A stretch of DNA of 64,000 nucleotides from Pterois miles. Lineage: Eukaryota > Chordata > Actinopteri > Perciformes > Scorpaenidae. The notes under the pieces were generated by a model. The model was not told the origin of the DNA. It searched no databases and saw only the letters and a list, made by a program, of their open reading frames with translations. Below, in pieces: positions 11,468-22,905 of the stretch. The stretch's first letter is position 1. Every line of letters begins with the position of its first letter. The translations under genes were made by a program, and so were the position numbers. The stretch spans positions 16,937,001 to 17,001,000 of the forward strand of contig CAMQGK010000008.1 in assembly GCA_947000775.1 (NCBI GenBank), read 5' to 3'.

Positions 11468-11800
11468 ATAAACACACCACTCCCCTTGACTGCCTGTGAC
11501 ATGAGTGTGGTCCGAGTGTGGTCCGAGTGTGGTCCGAGTGTAGTCCGATGAATCTTGTCTGGGAAGAACAGCTATTCCTTTTTGGTTCGGCTTAGTTTTG
11601 TTACGGCGAGCTCAAAAAACAAAACATTTAAAAGTAAAGTAATGCGTTTCATTTGAAATGAAAGTAACGTTAATTGATTTTTACAGACCTGCCAAATTGG
11701 ATTTAAGACATTTCTTGAGATTTTAAGACATTTGGGGGACTTAAATTCATGTTATTGGATTTTAGGCCTTTTTAGACTTTTTAAGACCCTGTGGGAACGT
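11468..11800 (+). mobile_element. dispersed repeat (hAT-like), copy without the LINE insertion
   Basis: Partner of 3358-3620. It ends in TTTTTAGACTTTTTAAGACC, a phrase common at one end of fish hAT-type elements. Inside it an 11-bp unit GAGTGTGGTCC is repeated four times (11503-11546). It lies directly against the putative acceptor at 11862. Confidence 0.55.
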
Positions 11801-11862
11801 GTCCGGATGTCTGTTTTATCGTTGCACTGTTTATTAACCGATTCTTTTTGTGTTTTCAGACT

Positions 11863-13340
11863 CCCGGTCATTTCTGAAGACCCCCATGATGTTCTAGAAA
11901 CTCTGCCTCCCGAGGCCCCGCCCCTTCCCCACCGCCCACCCCCCTGCACAGAAAAACTCCACCAGCCCGCTTCCACGGCAACCTGGTTTCACCACGGCAA
12001 CCACCTCCCCCGGCGGGATACCAATCTTTGCAAACTTTTTTGATGTTGCTATGAAACAATGAGACTACTAAGGAGGGCGCTCACCCCTGATTTGGACTTA
12101 CTGGGGGTCGCCTCTCGCTTTACTTCCTTCTTCTTTTTAGACAAACTTCACTCCATTCATTCCTGTTTTTCACCCTGCACTGGGACATTCCTCGTTTGTT
12201 TTGAAAAACTGAAAAATAAATCATATCCAAGAAAAAGCGAGGAAGAAAAGGTTGCCACGAAGCAAACAGACTGGACTGACAGCAGCGTGGTTCGGATTAA
12301 TCTGATTTGAAGACACGATCACACGACGTGGTCTACAGGACCAGACGAGACAAGAATGGGGTTATGAAAAGACTAAAAAAGGAAAAACAAAATCTCTGGA
12401 TTACACGCAACTGTTAACACCCCTCTGATTGGACGACAATCATCTAATCGGAGGAGCTCAGGACTGGAGGAAAAAAGAAGTGTAAAAATATATATTAGGA
12501 AAAAAAGAGGAAAACAACTTGGGAGGCTATTTCTGTCTCTCATGTTTCATTCATTTTTGTTTTCCGTACAGGGACTGAAAAGAATGCATGGGAAAACTTT
12601 TCTTATGTTGTCATTTGGCTTATTTTATCCTCCGTACCTCCAGCTCTTCTCTCTTCGCTTCATTCCTCTTTCTTTTCTAGAAATCCTCTTATATCTCTTG
12701 CTTCTTCCCCTTTACTTTCTTTCTCTCTTTACTCCGAAAATGTTGGATGCAGCTTTTCAATGTATGAAGTTTTCTATCACCCTTAATAACCTGTGAAATT
12801 CTCAAATGATGCAAAAGTTTAAAAAAAAACATCCTTTTTTTATTACAATGGAGTGATTTTTAGACACGATATTATATCCTAAAAAAAAAAAGGTACGTTG
12901 AATCCTCTTCCTCGACTTTTCACTTTTGACCCCGTTTTTCCCCGTGATCAGGAAGTAATAGTCAAGTTTTCGATGTTTGTCAAATTAAAAGACGAGGAGC
13001 GCTTGATTTGTCTGTTTTTAAATGCAAACTTCAATGATTTTCCATAAAAACTCCTTTTTCCCCGTTGAAGTGACAGAGTACTCCAGGTGTTGAAATCAAG
13101 CGCTCCTCAGCGAAGTCAAACGCGAGGGACTGTTTATTCCCTGATTTTCTGACCTACTACGAGTGCAGACTGTTGTGTTGCAGTTTTGTTTATTCCACTG
13201 CGTGTTTTACTTGTTTGTTTATTTGTTGATTACTATTTGAAATGTGTACGGGAGGGATGAGGGGGTGGGTGGCGTCGGGGCGGGTGGGGTATCGGGGTTA
13301 AAGGGATATTCCGTGTAGATAGAAACAAACATTCAGCTGT
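11863..13340 (+). other. putative 3'-terminal exon with long 3' UTR, gene unknown
   Basis: A branch-point-like TTATTAAC and the tract TTCTTTTTGTGTTTTCAG form a very good acceptor ending at about 11862. In one phase the exon would end quickly as SRSFLKTPMMF plus stop. In another it stays open for about 60 codons (VISEDPHDVLETLPPEAPP..., stop at 12043). The following 1.3 kb is non-repetitive, contains an AATAAA (about 12215) and reads like 3' UTR. No upstream coding exon was found in the window, so the strand and gene rest on the acceptor alone. Confidence 0.3.
12994..13108. repeat. 16-bp perfect inverted repeat with 83-bp loop
   Basis: GAGGAGCGCTTGATTT (12994-13009) and its exact reverse complement AAATCAAGCGCTCCTC (13093-13108). 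It lies in the putative 3' UTR of the exon beginning at 11863. Confidence 0.9.
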
Positions 13341-13458
13341 TTTCTTATTTTATTTTTATTGTTTTTTTTTCTCCTGATGATCTCTCAGTCTGTCACTGTT
13401 CTCTGGGTTTGAGCTGACTGCAAATATACAGTATTATAATGACTGCTGTCTTGTGGTG

Positions 13459-13462
<4 letters not shown>

Positions 13463-13514
<52 letters not shown>
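13463..13514. repeat. (AC)26 microsatellite
   Basis: Uninterrupted AC run. Confidence 0.97.
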
Positions 13515-13516
<2 letters not shown>

Positions 13517-13711
13517 CATTCTCTAATTATCCTGACGCCATACATTTTTGTTTGTACAAACATTAGACAATCCCACTGAAAATTGCAATCAAGTAATAAA
13601 ATAATATTATTTGATGGCAGTGTTTCAGCCCAGAAATACAAACTACTGACATCTACAAAGCATTTCAAAGCCATTTTGTGTAGATTTTTAATACAGCATG
13701 GTAAAAAATCA

Positions 13712-14417
13712 TTGGGATGTCACAAGAACCGATAGTTTGGGACCAAGCCGGTGCCAAAAGGTACCGTGATGGGAACAGAGAAGCATAGTTGTCCACTTTC
13801 TTGGCATCTCATGCCTCTGATACTATCGATTCCTCTGTATTGATGCTTTCTGACTGTCACACATGCACAGCGACGCTTACGCTGTATCACGTTTCAGTTT
13901 GTTTGGAACTGGAGACACGGCGGAGAGAAAAAAAAAAAAGCGCTCAACAGCACGACACTGCTAAACCTGAGGCGCACCCTGTTTTTCTCTGATTAAGCAA
14001 CACTGAACAACGGTTAAAAACGTTACCTGTTAGCAGCAGGTGGGCAGCACAGTCCCACCTGGATAAATAACGGCGCTATGAACATTAACAGGTTTCCACT
14101 GAGTTATTAGTATGAGACGTTCACAGTCTGCTCAGCAAACTATTGGGCCTAGGTTTATTACAACATTCTCGTGATGTGTTTAAATGTAATCTCGTAAAAT
14201 TAAAGTTTTGGAAAGAAACTTGAATAAATCTATTTGTTTGAAGGAGATGTTCACACATCAGTGTTTTTAATAAAGGAGTGCATGTGGAATTACATAGGAT
14301 TTATTGGGGGGAGGGGGGTTGTTGTTTTTACCGTGGTATCAAATTGGGTATCGAGAATCGTGGAAATTCACTGGTATTGGTATCGACTACAAGATCTCTG
14401 GTATCATGACATCCCTA
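13712..14417. mobile_element. approximately 700-bp non-autonomous DNA transposon (hAT-like)
   Basis: Left end TGGGATGTCACAAGAACCGAT; right end GGTATCATGACATCCC. The outer GGGATGTCA / TGACATCCC is a perfect terminal inverted repeat. The interior has no transposase frame. A partial second copy at about 24235-24475 shares TACCGTGGTATCAAATTGG and ACTGGTATTGGTAT. Target-site duplications could not be made out. Confidence 0.6.
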
Positions 14418-14559
14418 AAACAAATCCACAGACCTAAATCAAGGACTCTTTTTGGCCAAAAAGTCACAACGATGAAACCAGGGGAACTAAACTGAGGTAC
14501 CAGAAAACTAAGACAGAGTGATTCAGCTGAGGCTGATGGGAATATCAATTCAAACCTAG

Positions 14560-14930
14560 ACCTGATGATGGCGCTAGATGAAAAGTCAGAGGATCACCAA
14601 AGTTATGACCGTTCATCCTGAGGGGGACATGAATGTGGGTACCAAATTTTAAATATAATCCATCCAATAACTGTTGAGATATTTCACTCAAAAACAACCT
14701 AAAAGTCACCAAAGCTATGACAATTAATCCTCTGAGGAACGATCTGCACCAAATTTCATGCTAACCAAACCAATAGTTGCCGGGATATTTAACTAAAACA
14801 CTAAAATGTCAGCCTGACCAAAGTCAATAGGTTTGATCCTCTGGGGAACATGAATATTTGTACAAAATTTCATGGCAACCCATTAAACAGATGTTGAAAT
14901 ATCTCAGTCTCGCTCAGAGGACATCGGAAA
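14560..14930. repeat. degenerate tandem repeat, about three units of 110-130 bp
   Basis: Recurring phrases CACCAAAG, ATCCTCTG(A/G)GG, CCAAATTTCATG and GTTG(A/C)(G/C)ATATTT at similar spacing. I recall this as a common fish dispersed repeat. No coding. Confidence 0.55.
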
Positions 14931-15499
14931 CAGCAATCTTTAGGATTTATCTGGTAACCATTATCAAAATAAAACGTCCAACAGCTCTAACATACGATGC
15001 ATACCAATGTCATCGTTATGTTCATAAAAACACAGAAAAAACAAGTAAAACACATACATGTATCTTTCAGGACCTGTCTTACCATAACAACAGTACTTTA
15101 GGAGCAATGAAATCAGATGGTTAGCTGGCAGTACCACAGTTTTGCACTATTTTTCCAATGTTTTTTTCTCATGAATTTACAACTTTATAAACTTGCAAAT
15201 TTGTGAGTTTTTTCTAATAGATTTGTCACTTGAATCTCAGGAAATATCCGAGATTTTATCTCAGCTAATATCTGAATATTACCCTCTTCTCCAGCTCTGT
15301 ATTGTTATGTATTTATTCTTTTTAGCTACAACAACCCTCAGCTGTTTCGGCAGCCAATCAGACTGTTGTCAGGCTTTCAGTTTCAGTGCTATCAGTCGCT
15401 ATAAGCACCATAGATGTGGGACACTAGTGGCCTGCTACACCTACTAGCAAGCTTTATCATCTATTCATTTGGTGGATAAATGAAAGAAGAAATAAAAGA

Positions 15500-16075
15500 A
15501 CACAACAGCAACCTCTAGTAACCAAACACATGGTTTGTACGTTACATGGTTCGCATCCCGTGTGAAACCAACGATAGTATAGTTGTCTGCGTTCATAGTT
15601 CTTTAACCGAAAACACGTTTTTTCCCTAAACTTAGCCAAGTGGGGGTTTTCTTTCCAAAACCTAAAGCAGTTGTGGTTTTGTTGCCTAAACCTAAATTTG
15701 CAGTTTTGTTACCTAAACCTAAAGAAATTACAGTTTTGTTGCCTAAACCTAAAAGACATTGTAATTTATTTCCTAAACCTAAAGAAGTCGCAGTTTTGTT
15801 GCTTTAACCAAAATAAGTCACAGTTTTGTTGCTTCAACCGAAAGAAGTTGTAGTTTTGTTGCCTAAACCTGAAGAAGTTAGTTCTGTTGCCTAAACCTAC
15901 AGAAGTTGTGGTTTTATTACCTAAATCTAAAGAAGTTGCAAGTTTTGTTGCCTAAACCTAAAGTTGCAGTTTTATTGCCTAAACATAAAGTTGTAGTTTT
16001 ATTACCTAAATCTAAAGCTGTTGCAGTTTTGTTGCCTAAACCTAAAGTTGCAGTTTTATTGCCTAAACATAAAGA
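15500..16075 (-). repeat. dispersed element with internal 27-31 bp minisatellite (CCTAAACCTAAAG type)
   Basis: From about 15655 the unit GTTGCCTAAACCTAAAGAAG plus TTGCAGTTTT repeats about 13 times with drift. The flanking TCGCATCCCGTGTGAAACC and the repeat itself match, in reverse complement, the family at 49.1, 51.4, 53.0 and 53.9 kb. The motif is telomere-like by chance; the array is internal and degenerate. Confidence 0.75.
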
Positions 16076-16325
16076 AGCCTTTTTGTTTGTGTCCAAAACA
16101 TGTTTCATTAAGTTTTACAACATATTAGAACATGTTCATTAGAAATCAGAAAAATACTACATACAGGAAGTTGTCGCAAAAGATTTGTCACATGTAAAAA
16201 AGAAAAATCTTGTCTTTCTATGATGTATTATGATCTTTCTGGGATTTAAATACACACTGTGGTATTTTAGAAGATATTCACACACACACAAACAGAGATA
16301 ATGCATTTGGTGGACACACACCAGT

Positions 16326-16327
<2 letters not shown>

Positions 16328-16371
<44 letters not shown>
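16328..16371. repeat. (AC)22 microsatellite
   Basis: Uninterrupted AC run. Confidence 0.96.
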
Positions 16372-16373
<2 letters not shown>

Positions 16374-16379
16374 TGTTCC

Positions 16380-17275
16380 ATTTAGACTGTATATTTACTC
16401 TGCATTACGAGGTTAATGAGGTGAAGCCTCACTCTCTCTCTCTCTAATGGATCACTACCTCTCTCGCCCTCTCCTCCTCTTCTGTCTCTAACACTCTCTC
16501 ACCTCTGTCACTCTTTTCCCTCTTCTCTTGTTTTCCTTTTCTCTCATTCACAATCACTCCTCATGTCACTCTTTTGATCTTTGCTTTCCATTTTTCTATC
16601 CTCCGTTCCATCTCGTCTGCGTCTCTCTCTCTCTCCCTCCATCTCTCTCCGTTTACCAAATAGCTGATGTCACTTTTTCCATTTCCCCCTAATGGAGGCA
16701 GAAACACAGAGCGATGGACGGAGAGGAAAAACAGCCAGAGATGAAGAAGGATGGATAGTAGAAAGTGAAGAAGGCAACGAGGAAGGATGAAAAGGTGACA
16801 GCGCGGAGGGGGGATTGAGGGATCTGAGAGGCAGCGTGGGAGAAAAAGAAGGAAAAGGTTTAGAGAAAGAGGGAGAAGAGGTGATGAACAGAGGGGAGAA
16901 GAAGATCTGATGAAATGATGCTTAAAGATAAAGAGAGAGGGCAGAGGATGATGGGTAATGAAAAGATAAAAAGTGAGAAACATGTCTGGGACGAACAGTG
17001 ACCCTTCATAGAAAGGTTTGTTATTGATTTTTAAAGGGGAAGTCCACCTGAAAACACTGTTACTGGTTATTCTAATGACTCACTTCTGTTCCCTCCAAAC
17101 AAACAGAGAGCCTTAAATGCATCAAGATGTTTTACAGGAGAGAAATACAGAGAAACATATATATCATTAAACTCTTAAAGAGTTTAAAACAGTAAATATA
17201 CAGACAGACAAAAAGTAGTGCTACATGTGGCTTGAAAAGAGTGTGTTGGTGCATATGGTGGACGAAGCCTGCTAA
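16380..17275. other. gene-free stretch, pyrimidine- then purine-rich
   Basis: 16430-16630 is rich in CTCT on the plus strand and 16690-16980 is rich in GA. No exon is recognised. Confidence 0.5.
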
Positions 17276-17890
17276 AAAATATATAAGTCTGGGGAAATAA
17301 ATAAGCTGTAAAATGCAAAGTGAAAATTGTGAGAAATAAAAATAAACACATTTAAAAATGTATATTTAAATAGATAAAAATAAAATAATAAAATACAACT
17401 GCAAAATACCTCTGCAAAAGACCTCTGCAAAATAAATAAATACAAACATGAATGATTAAATAAAAATAAAAGCAAAAATAAATATAAAATAAATGTAAAC
17501 ATAAAAAATATATGCTAAATAAATTAATATAATATAATATAATTTATAGAATAAATTAATGAAAATAATACATGTATAAAGAAAGAAAAAAGGAAAATTA
17601 AACAGTAAATAAATAAGTAAATTAATACAAAGATAAATAAAGATGTAAATGAATATAGAAATATAAATTTATTACACATCACACGTCAATGAATTAATGC
17701 TAAATTCATTTTTAATATTATTTTGCTGCATTTAAAGACATATTTATTTATTTATTGAGTAATTTATTTATTGTTGAGTAATTTATTTATTGAGTAATTT
17801 ATTCATTTATTTATTTATCTTTTTGTCTTTGTGAATTTCCCAACTGTGGGACTAATAAAGGAATATCTTATCTCTTATCTTATCTTATTT
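17276..17890 (+). repeat. AT-rich low complexity ending in a LINE-type tail
   Basis: AAATAAATA-type sequence to about 17700, then a TTTATTTATTGAGTAA repeat, then GAATTTCCCAACTGTGGGAC, CTAATAAAGG and a TATCTTATCTTATC tail. This is the same style of 3' end as the LINE at 381 and the SINE tail at 49.69 kb. Confidence 0.6.
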
Positions 17891-18539
17891 CAGCAGGTTC
17901 CTCCATAGAGGCATACACAGTGTTTGTGTAATTAGTTCCATCCAAAGTAACAACTAACTAGCTTTTAAATAGTTGAGACCAGTATCCTAATCCTCATCCT
18001 ACATTAAGCCATCATCTCATTTTAATTCAATCCATTTAATTTCCATTTCAGTGTGTAAATGCATTTCTGTTCACAGCGCTCCTCTTCTGTAAAGCTTGCA
18101 GGGCTCACCCACCCGCCAGACAGCTAAACGCTAATCAGGACTTTGTTAAAGGAGTCAAACAGGTGAAAAAAGCATTGAGCTCACAAACAAGAAATCAACA
18201 TTTATCTGCGTAAGTAACTTTAACACTAACGTTACAAACTTTGAAATGTCTTTGGTCTGGCACGTTACCCAACAGTGTCAGTAAGCTGGATTAACTGGGT
18301 ATCCTGTACTATATGCTTTGTAAATTGGGCTGGTTTCACATAAAAAACATCAACTTTATGCACTAATTACATTCTATACAAGGCTCCAATTCTTTAGACA
18401 AAAAAGAAAATATTTTTTAAATTTCCTACACTGATGGAGACTCTAATCGTCAGTCCCATGTGTCTAAATAAACCAGCAAAATGTAGCAGACACCTACTGG
18501 ATGTCTTACTGGAAAACGCATCAACTCAACCCAACTTTT

Positions 18540-19005
18540 AGGTCGTAGCGGGCTCAATTTTAAATCTGGAGTGAAGATACTGGTATCATATGAAACTGGA
18601 AAGTCTAATGAAACCATGTTGTACTAGCTTGTTGTGAAAGAGACCAAATAACACTCCAAGCTTACACTAAATTTTGGTGAGGAAAAACTGTCATAGCCTG
18701 TTTCAAAGGGGTCCCTTGACCTCTGACCTCCAGATATGAATGAAATTGGGTTCTACGGGTACCTACGAGAGCTGTTGTTGCCTGTTGGGCTGCAGTTTTC
18801 TGGACAATATTTGTCTTTGTTGTTAATTGATTTCCAATAATAGATATATACATAGATTTGCATCAAGCAGCATATTTGTCCACTCCGTATGAAAGTATGA
18901 AATACTTAACAAATCTCACTTTAACGTTCATTTTGATCAGGTAAAAGTGTGCGACAGATTTACTAATCGTGCTAAACTATTGACAATCATGCAATTAATC
19001 ATGAT
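18540..19005 (+). mobile_element. hAT-like repeat copy 1 (GACCTCTGACCTCCAG family)
   Basis: Begins near GGTATCATATGAAACTGG, contains GGGTCCCTTGACCTCTGACC and GATTTCCAATAATAG, and ends in a diverged GACAATCATGCAATTAATCA terminus. No coding. Related copies are at 21.98, 23.52, 28.7 (minus), 42.6 and 48.7 kb. Confidence 0.65.
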
Positions 19006-19228
19006 TAAAGAAAAGAATGAAAGAGATAAAATGACAGAAATAGGTGATTTGCAAACAGAAAGAGAAAGATAGAGAGGAATGAATACACATGAAAACAAAC
19101 ACGAAAGAACTGAAAGGAATCAAAAGATGGAGGATGGAAAAACAGGCTGAATGAAATGATGGAGGGATGGAAGGAGGAAGGAGTGAGAGGAGAACAGAGA
19201 CATTCCCAGACAGACCAGCCAGGCTGTT

Positions 19229-19231
<3 letters not shown>

Positions 19232-19297
<66 letters not shown>
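19232..19297. repeat. (AC)33 microsatellite
   Basis: Uninterrupted AC run. Confidence 0.97.
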
Positions 19298-19298
<1 letters not shown>

Positions 19299-19435
19299 AC
19301 TCCGTCATTAGTCTTCATTAGAGTCTTTATGAGGAAAATTAGAAAGGGAGTTTCCTCCCAAACTGAGCCCTGGGGTCCGACCTGCTGGTGTGTGTGTTAG
19401 TGGTTAATTTCTACATGGGGTTCAGTCGATGAAGG

Positions 19436-19438
<3 letters not shown>

Positions 19439-19484
<46 letters not shown>
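19439..19484. repeat. (TG)23 microsatellite
   Basis: Uninterrupted TG run about 140 bp from the preceding AC run in opposite phase, so single strands could pair. Confidence 0.97.
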
Positions 19485-19487
<3 letters not shown>

Positions 19488-19660
19488 ATACACGATACAT
19501 AAACACACACAATCTGTGTGTTTTCATGACAAGGCGAAACATTACAGCGATTAGTAACTAAGAATAAAGAGATGGAGAAAAGTAAAAGGTAATGCAAATG
19601 AAAGAAAAATTAAAGAAGAGATGAGAGAAAAATGGGTATTATTGAACTAGGGGTACACCA

Positions 19661-20731
19661 CATCAGGGATGCTAATTTTTAAAGATTTTCTTAACCAACA
19701 ACCAACTCTCGTTAACCAATTATTAACTGTTAACTGGCAAGATTTGTGCCTCAAAAGCAGCGATGCTCCAGCTGGAGTATATGAGCACAGCAGACGACTG
19801 AGTCAACAGTCAGGAGAGTTACTGTAGCAGCCACGGTGCTGCCTTCACTGTCTCCAGTTCACCATCAGGAGAGTTACTGTAGCAGCCACGGTGCTGCGTT
19901 CACTGTCTCCAGTTCACCGTCAGGGAAGTTACTGTAGCAGCCACGGTGCTGCGTTCACTGTCTCCAGTTCACCGTCAGGGAAGTTACTGTAGCAGCCACG
20001 GTGCTGCGTTCACTGTCTCCAGTTCACCATCAGGAGAGTTACTGTAGCAGCCACGGTGCTGCGTTGACTGTCTCCAGTTCACCGTCAGGAGAGTTACTGT
20101 AGCAGCCACGGTGCTGCCTTCACTGTCTCCAGTTCACCATCAGGAGAGTTACTGTAGCAGCCACGGTGCTGCATTCACTGTCTCCAGTTCACCATCAGGA
20201 GAGTTACTGTAGCAGCCACGGTGCTGCGTTCACTGTCTCCAGTTCACCGTCAGGGAAGTTACTGTAGCAGCCACGGTGCTGCGTTCACTGTCTCCAGTTC
20301 ACCGTCAGGGAAGTTACTGTAGCAGCCACGGTGCTGCGTTCACTGTCTCCGGTTCACCGTCAGGAGAGTTACTGTAGCAGCCACGGTGCTGTGTTCACTG
20401 TCTCCAGTTCACAGTCAGGAGAGTTACTGTAGCAGCCACGGTGCTGCGTTCACTGTCTCCATTTCACCGTCAGGAGAGTTACTGTAGCAGCCACGGTGCT
20501 GCGTTCACTGTCTCCAGCTCATCATCTGGGAGTGTTAGCAGCCATGGTGTTGCGTCTCGTGTCGTGGACATGCAGCCACTTTCCCAGTAAAAGTCTCCAC
20601 CGCACATTTAGTTTAGTTTAGCAGGTAGTCAGCTGACAGTCTGTCCGGATTAACGAAGCTACAGCTCCTCGGCTGGAAGTCCAGAGGTGTTGGTTATCGG
20701 TTTAACGGTTAATTATTAACATCTCTAATGC
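19661..20731. mobile_element. hAT-like non-autonomous element with internal 55-bp minisatellite
   Basis: Ends CATCAGGGATGCTAAT and ATTAACATCTCTAATG are imperfect inverted repeats. Subterminal TTAACC/GGTTAA motifs are typical of fish hAT-type elements. The interior between about 19806 and 20525 is a tandem array, with single-copy flanks on both sides. No transposase frame is present. Confidence 0.6.
19806..20525. repeat. 55-bp minisatellite, about 13 units
   Basis: Unit includes AGTTACTGTAGCAGCCACGG, TGCTGCGTTCACTGTCTCCA and GTTCACC(G/A)TCAGG(A/G)GA. Units are 90-98% alike by eye, with the last degenerate (AGCCATGGTGTTGCG). 55 is not a multiple of 3, so no repeated protein is encoded. Confidence 0.95.
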
Positions 20732-21819
20732 TAAAGGATTTAAAATAACTGAAAGCCAAGCCCTTCTAAAACTTCTTCCCACATGAGCTGATGCAGGTTT
20801 CTGCATGATGACGCTGCTACATGCACAGTGTATATATATATAACACACATCCTTATAGTAAGTGTAGATATAGTGTGGTAGAAAGTGTAGAAAGTGTAGT
20901 AAAGTAGATAGTGGTCGGCATGTTCCCTGTTTGGAGAAGCAGACAGGAGTACTGGCGGGAAGCTAAGGGATGTACTGCTGTGGACGCTACATTAGTTCAA
21001 ATCTGAAAGTCACACAACAACACAAACTAACTAACCGATGGATCGATGCGGTGGTAGACCAACAACTCCTGTGTTCTGAGAGGCAAAATTACTGTTTTTG
21101 TGAATAGAGTCTGGTGAGTGTGAAGAGAGCGATATCACAGCTAAGTTCCCCATCAGAAAGAGCTGTCTGATGGCGAGGTAAAGCTGTGAAAATAGTGTAA
21201 TACACACTTGAACTGATTTTAATTTTTTCTCTGTGGCTAAAATAGGTTTTTCTGCTGCTCCCATCTTCAAGATGCTTTACCTCTGACAGGGACCAGAGTC
21301 CTTTCACAAAAACTGTAATTTCACCTCGCAGAACGCTGGCGTTTACACATACAACCCCACATGTGTTATTACCAAACTTTGCACAGCTAATTTTAAGACT
21401 ACTGATCGGAGTTTTTATTCCTCCAGGTACAACTGGAAAAAAATATATAACTGGGATTGAGTTGGTCAGCTTGGAAATATTTACTTTGCGTGTTCACAGA
21501 GCAGAATAAGTGTGTTTGTGTGTGTCTGCCTACAGAGCTGGTTAAACAATAAACACCACCAGATCCTCCTTCCTCAGTCTCACTCATCAGCTTTGTCCTT
21601 CTCTCTTTCAGTTTCACCCACGCACAAACATATACATACAGACAAAAATACAAACACTCACGTATACCTTCATCTCTTTCACACACACTCACAATAAACA
21701 CTTGTCATTGGTCGGCATCAGCCGTTTTTATTCTCGCCTGAGCGAGGGATTTGTTTTTGTTCTTCCTGTCATTCGCCCATTTGACTTGATGGATGGCGGG
21801 TGGTGACGCAAAACACCTG

Positions 21820-21820
<1 letters not shown>

Positions 21821-21862
<42 letters not shown>
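21821..21862. repeat. (CA)21 microsatellite
   Basis: Uninterrupted CA run. Confidence 0.97.
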
Positions 21863-21864
<2 letters not shown>

Positions 21865-21979
21865 AAATGTTTTTGCATATGTGCAAATACTAGCACTGTC
21901 ACAGTTAACGCTATAATATTGTCAATGCATATTATTTTTCTTTGACGCAACTTGTGATTCTTAGGCTGTATAGGGATCA

Positions 21980-22480
21980 GTTTTAAAACTAGAACAATGA
22001 TACTGGTCTCATATGAAACTAGAAAACCAAATGAATTCATCGGTACCAACCAGGTCAGACTAGCTTGTAGTGAAGGAGGTTAAATAACGCTCCAAACCTG
22101 TGCTAAGGAAAAAAAAACTCCTGTCCATCTTCAAAAGGGTCCCTTGATCTCTGACCTCCAGATGTGTGAATGTAAATGGGTTCTCTGGGTCCCCACCAGT
22201 CTCCCCTTTACAGACATGCCCACTTTATGATAATCACAGTATCAATCAATCACAGTAGAGTACAATCATAGTCAAGTCAGCATGCCATGTTATGATTGGA
22301 GCATATTTTTTATGCTAAAGTCAGAACCTGTGAGGTTTACGAGCAATATCTGTCATTGTTTTGTGTAGTTAATTGGTTTCCAATAGTAAATATATACATA
22401 CATTCGCATAAAGCAGAATATTTGTCTACTCCCATGTTGATGAGAGTATTAAATACTTGGCAAATCTCCCTTTAAGGTAC
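21980..22480 (+). mobile_element. hAT-like repeat copy 2 (GACCTCTGACCTCCAG family)
   Basis: GGTCTCATATGAAACTAG, CATCGGTACCAACCAGGTCA, ACAGACATGCCCACTTTATG, then TTGGTTTCCAATAG and ATGTTGATGAGAGTATTAAA. This is the longest copy of the family here. No coding. Confidence 0.65.
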
Positions 22481-22794
22481 ATTTAAGGTCATATAAGCAA
22501 ACAAATATACGCTTCACTTAGCAATATTCATTCCTTTCCACTAATTTCGTAGAAAAAGGAGCAACATCTGCTAATTTTCTAGGATTTTCTTTTTTTTCTA
22601 CTCTTGCGAGGACCTCATGAAGAACTACACACCACCGGGGTGCGCAGACAGATTCCTCTTGCCATGGTTGACTTCCTATGTGGCCTGCAGAGTAAACAAC
22701 AGTTTATCTCCATAGAGGACAAATGGACAGCAGCAGCACAGAGAACATGAGGAGCAGAGGAGGACGTGACCCTGAGGGCGGCGGTTCAAATCCC

Positions 22795-22905
22795 ACAAAG
22801 AGCTGGGAAATGTGAGCACCGCTCTCCTCAACATCTACGCACCAGCTAACCCTTGTGTGAGTGAATACCTCGCAGCTAAAGAGAGGCTGATGGTAACGCG
22901 ACCAC
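22795..22905 (+). pseudogene. possible LINE endonuclease remnant
   Basis: One frame reads ELGNVSTALLNIYAPANP followed by CVSEYLAAKERLM, resembling the LLNVYAPN core of LINE apurinic endonucleases. It is only about 35 codons long and the flanks are closed in all frames, so it would be a decayed fragment. Confidence 0.3.

Noticed and set aside
15655..16075. Interstitial telomere (CCTAAA repeats)
   Set aside because: Vertebrate telomeres are CCCTAA; the unit here is 27-31 bp with other sequence, shared with a dispersed element.
19806..20525. Possible CRISPR-like or coding repeat array
   Set aside because: Units are directly contiguous without unique spacers, and 55 bp is not a codon multiple; it is a minisatellite in a vertebrate genome.
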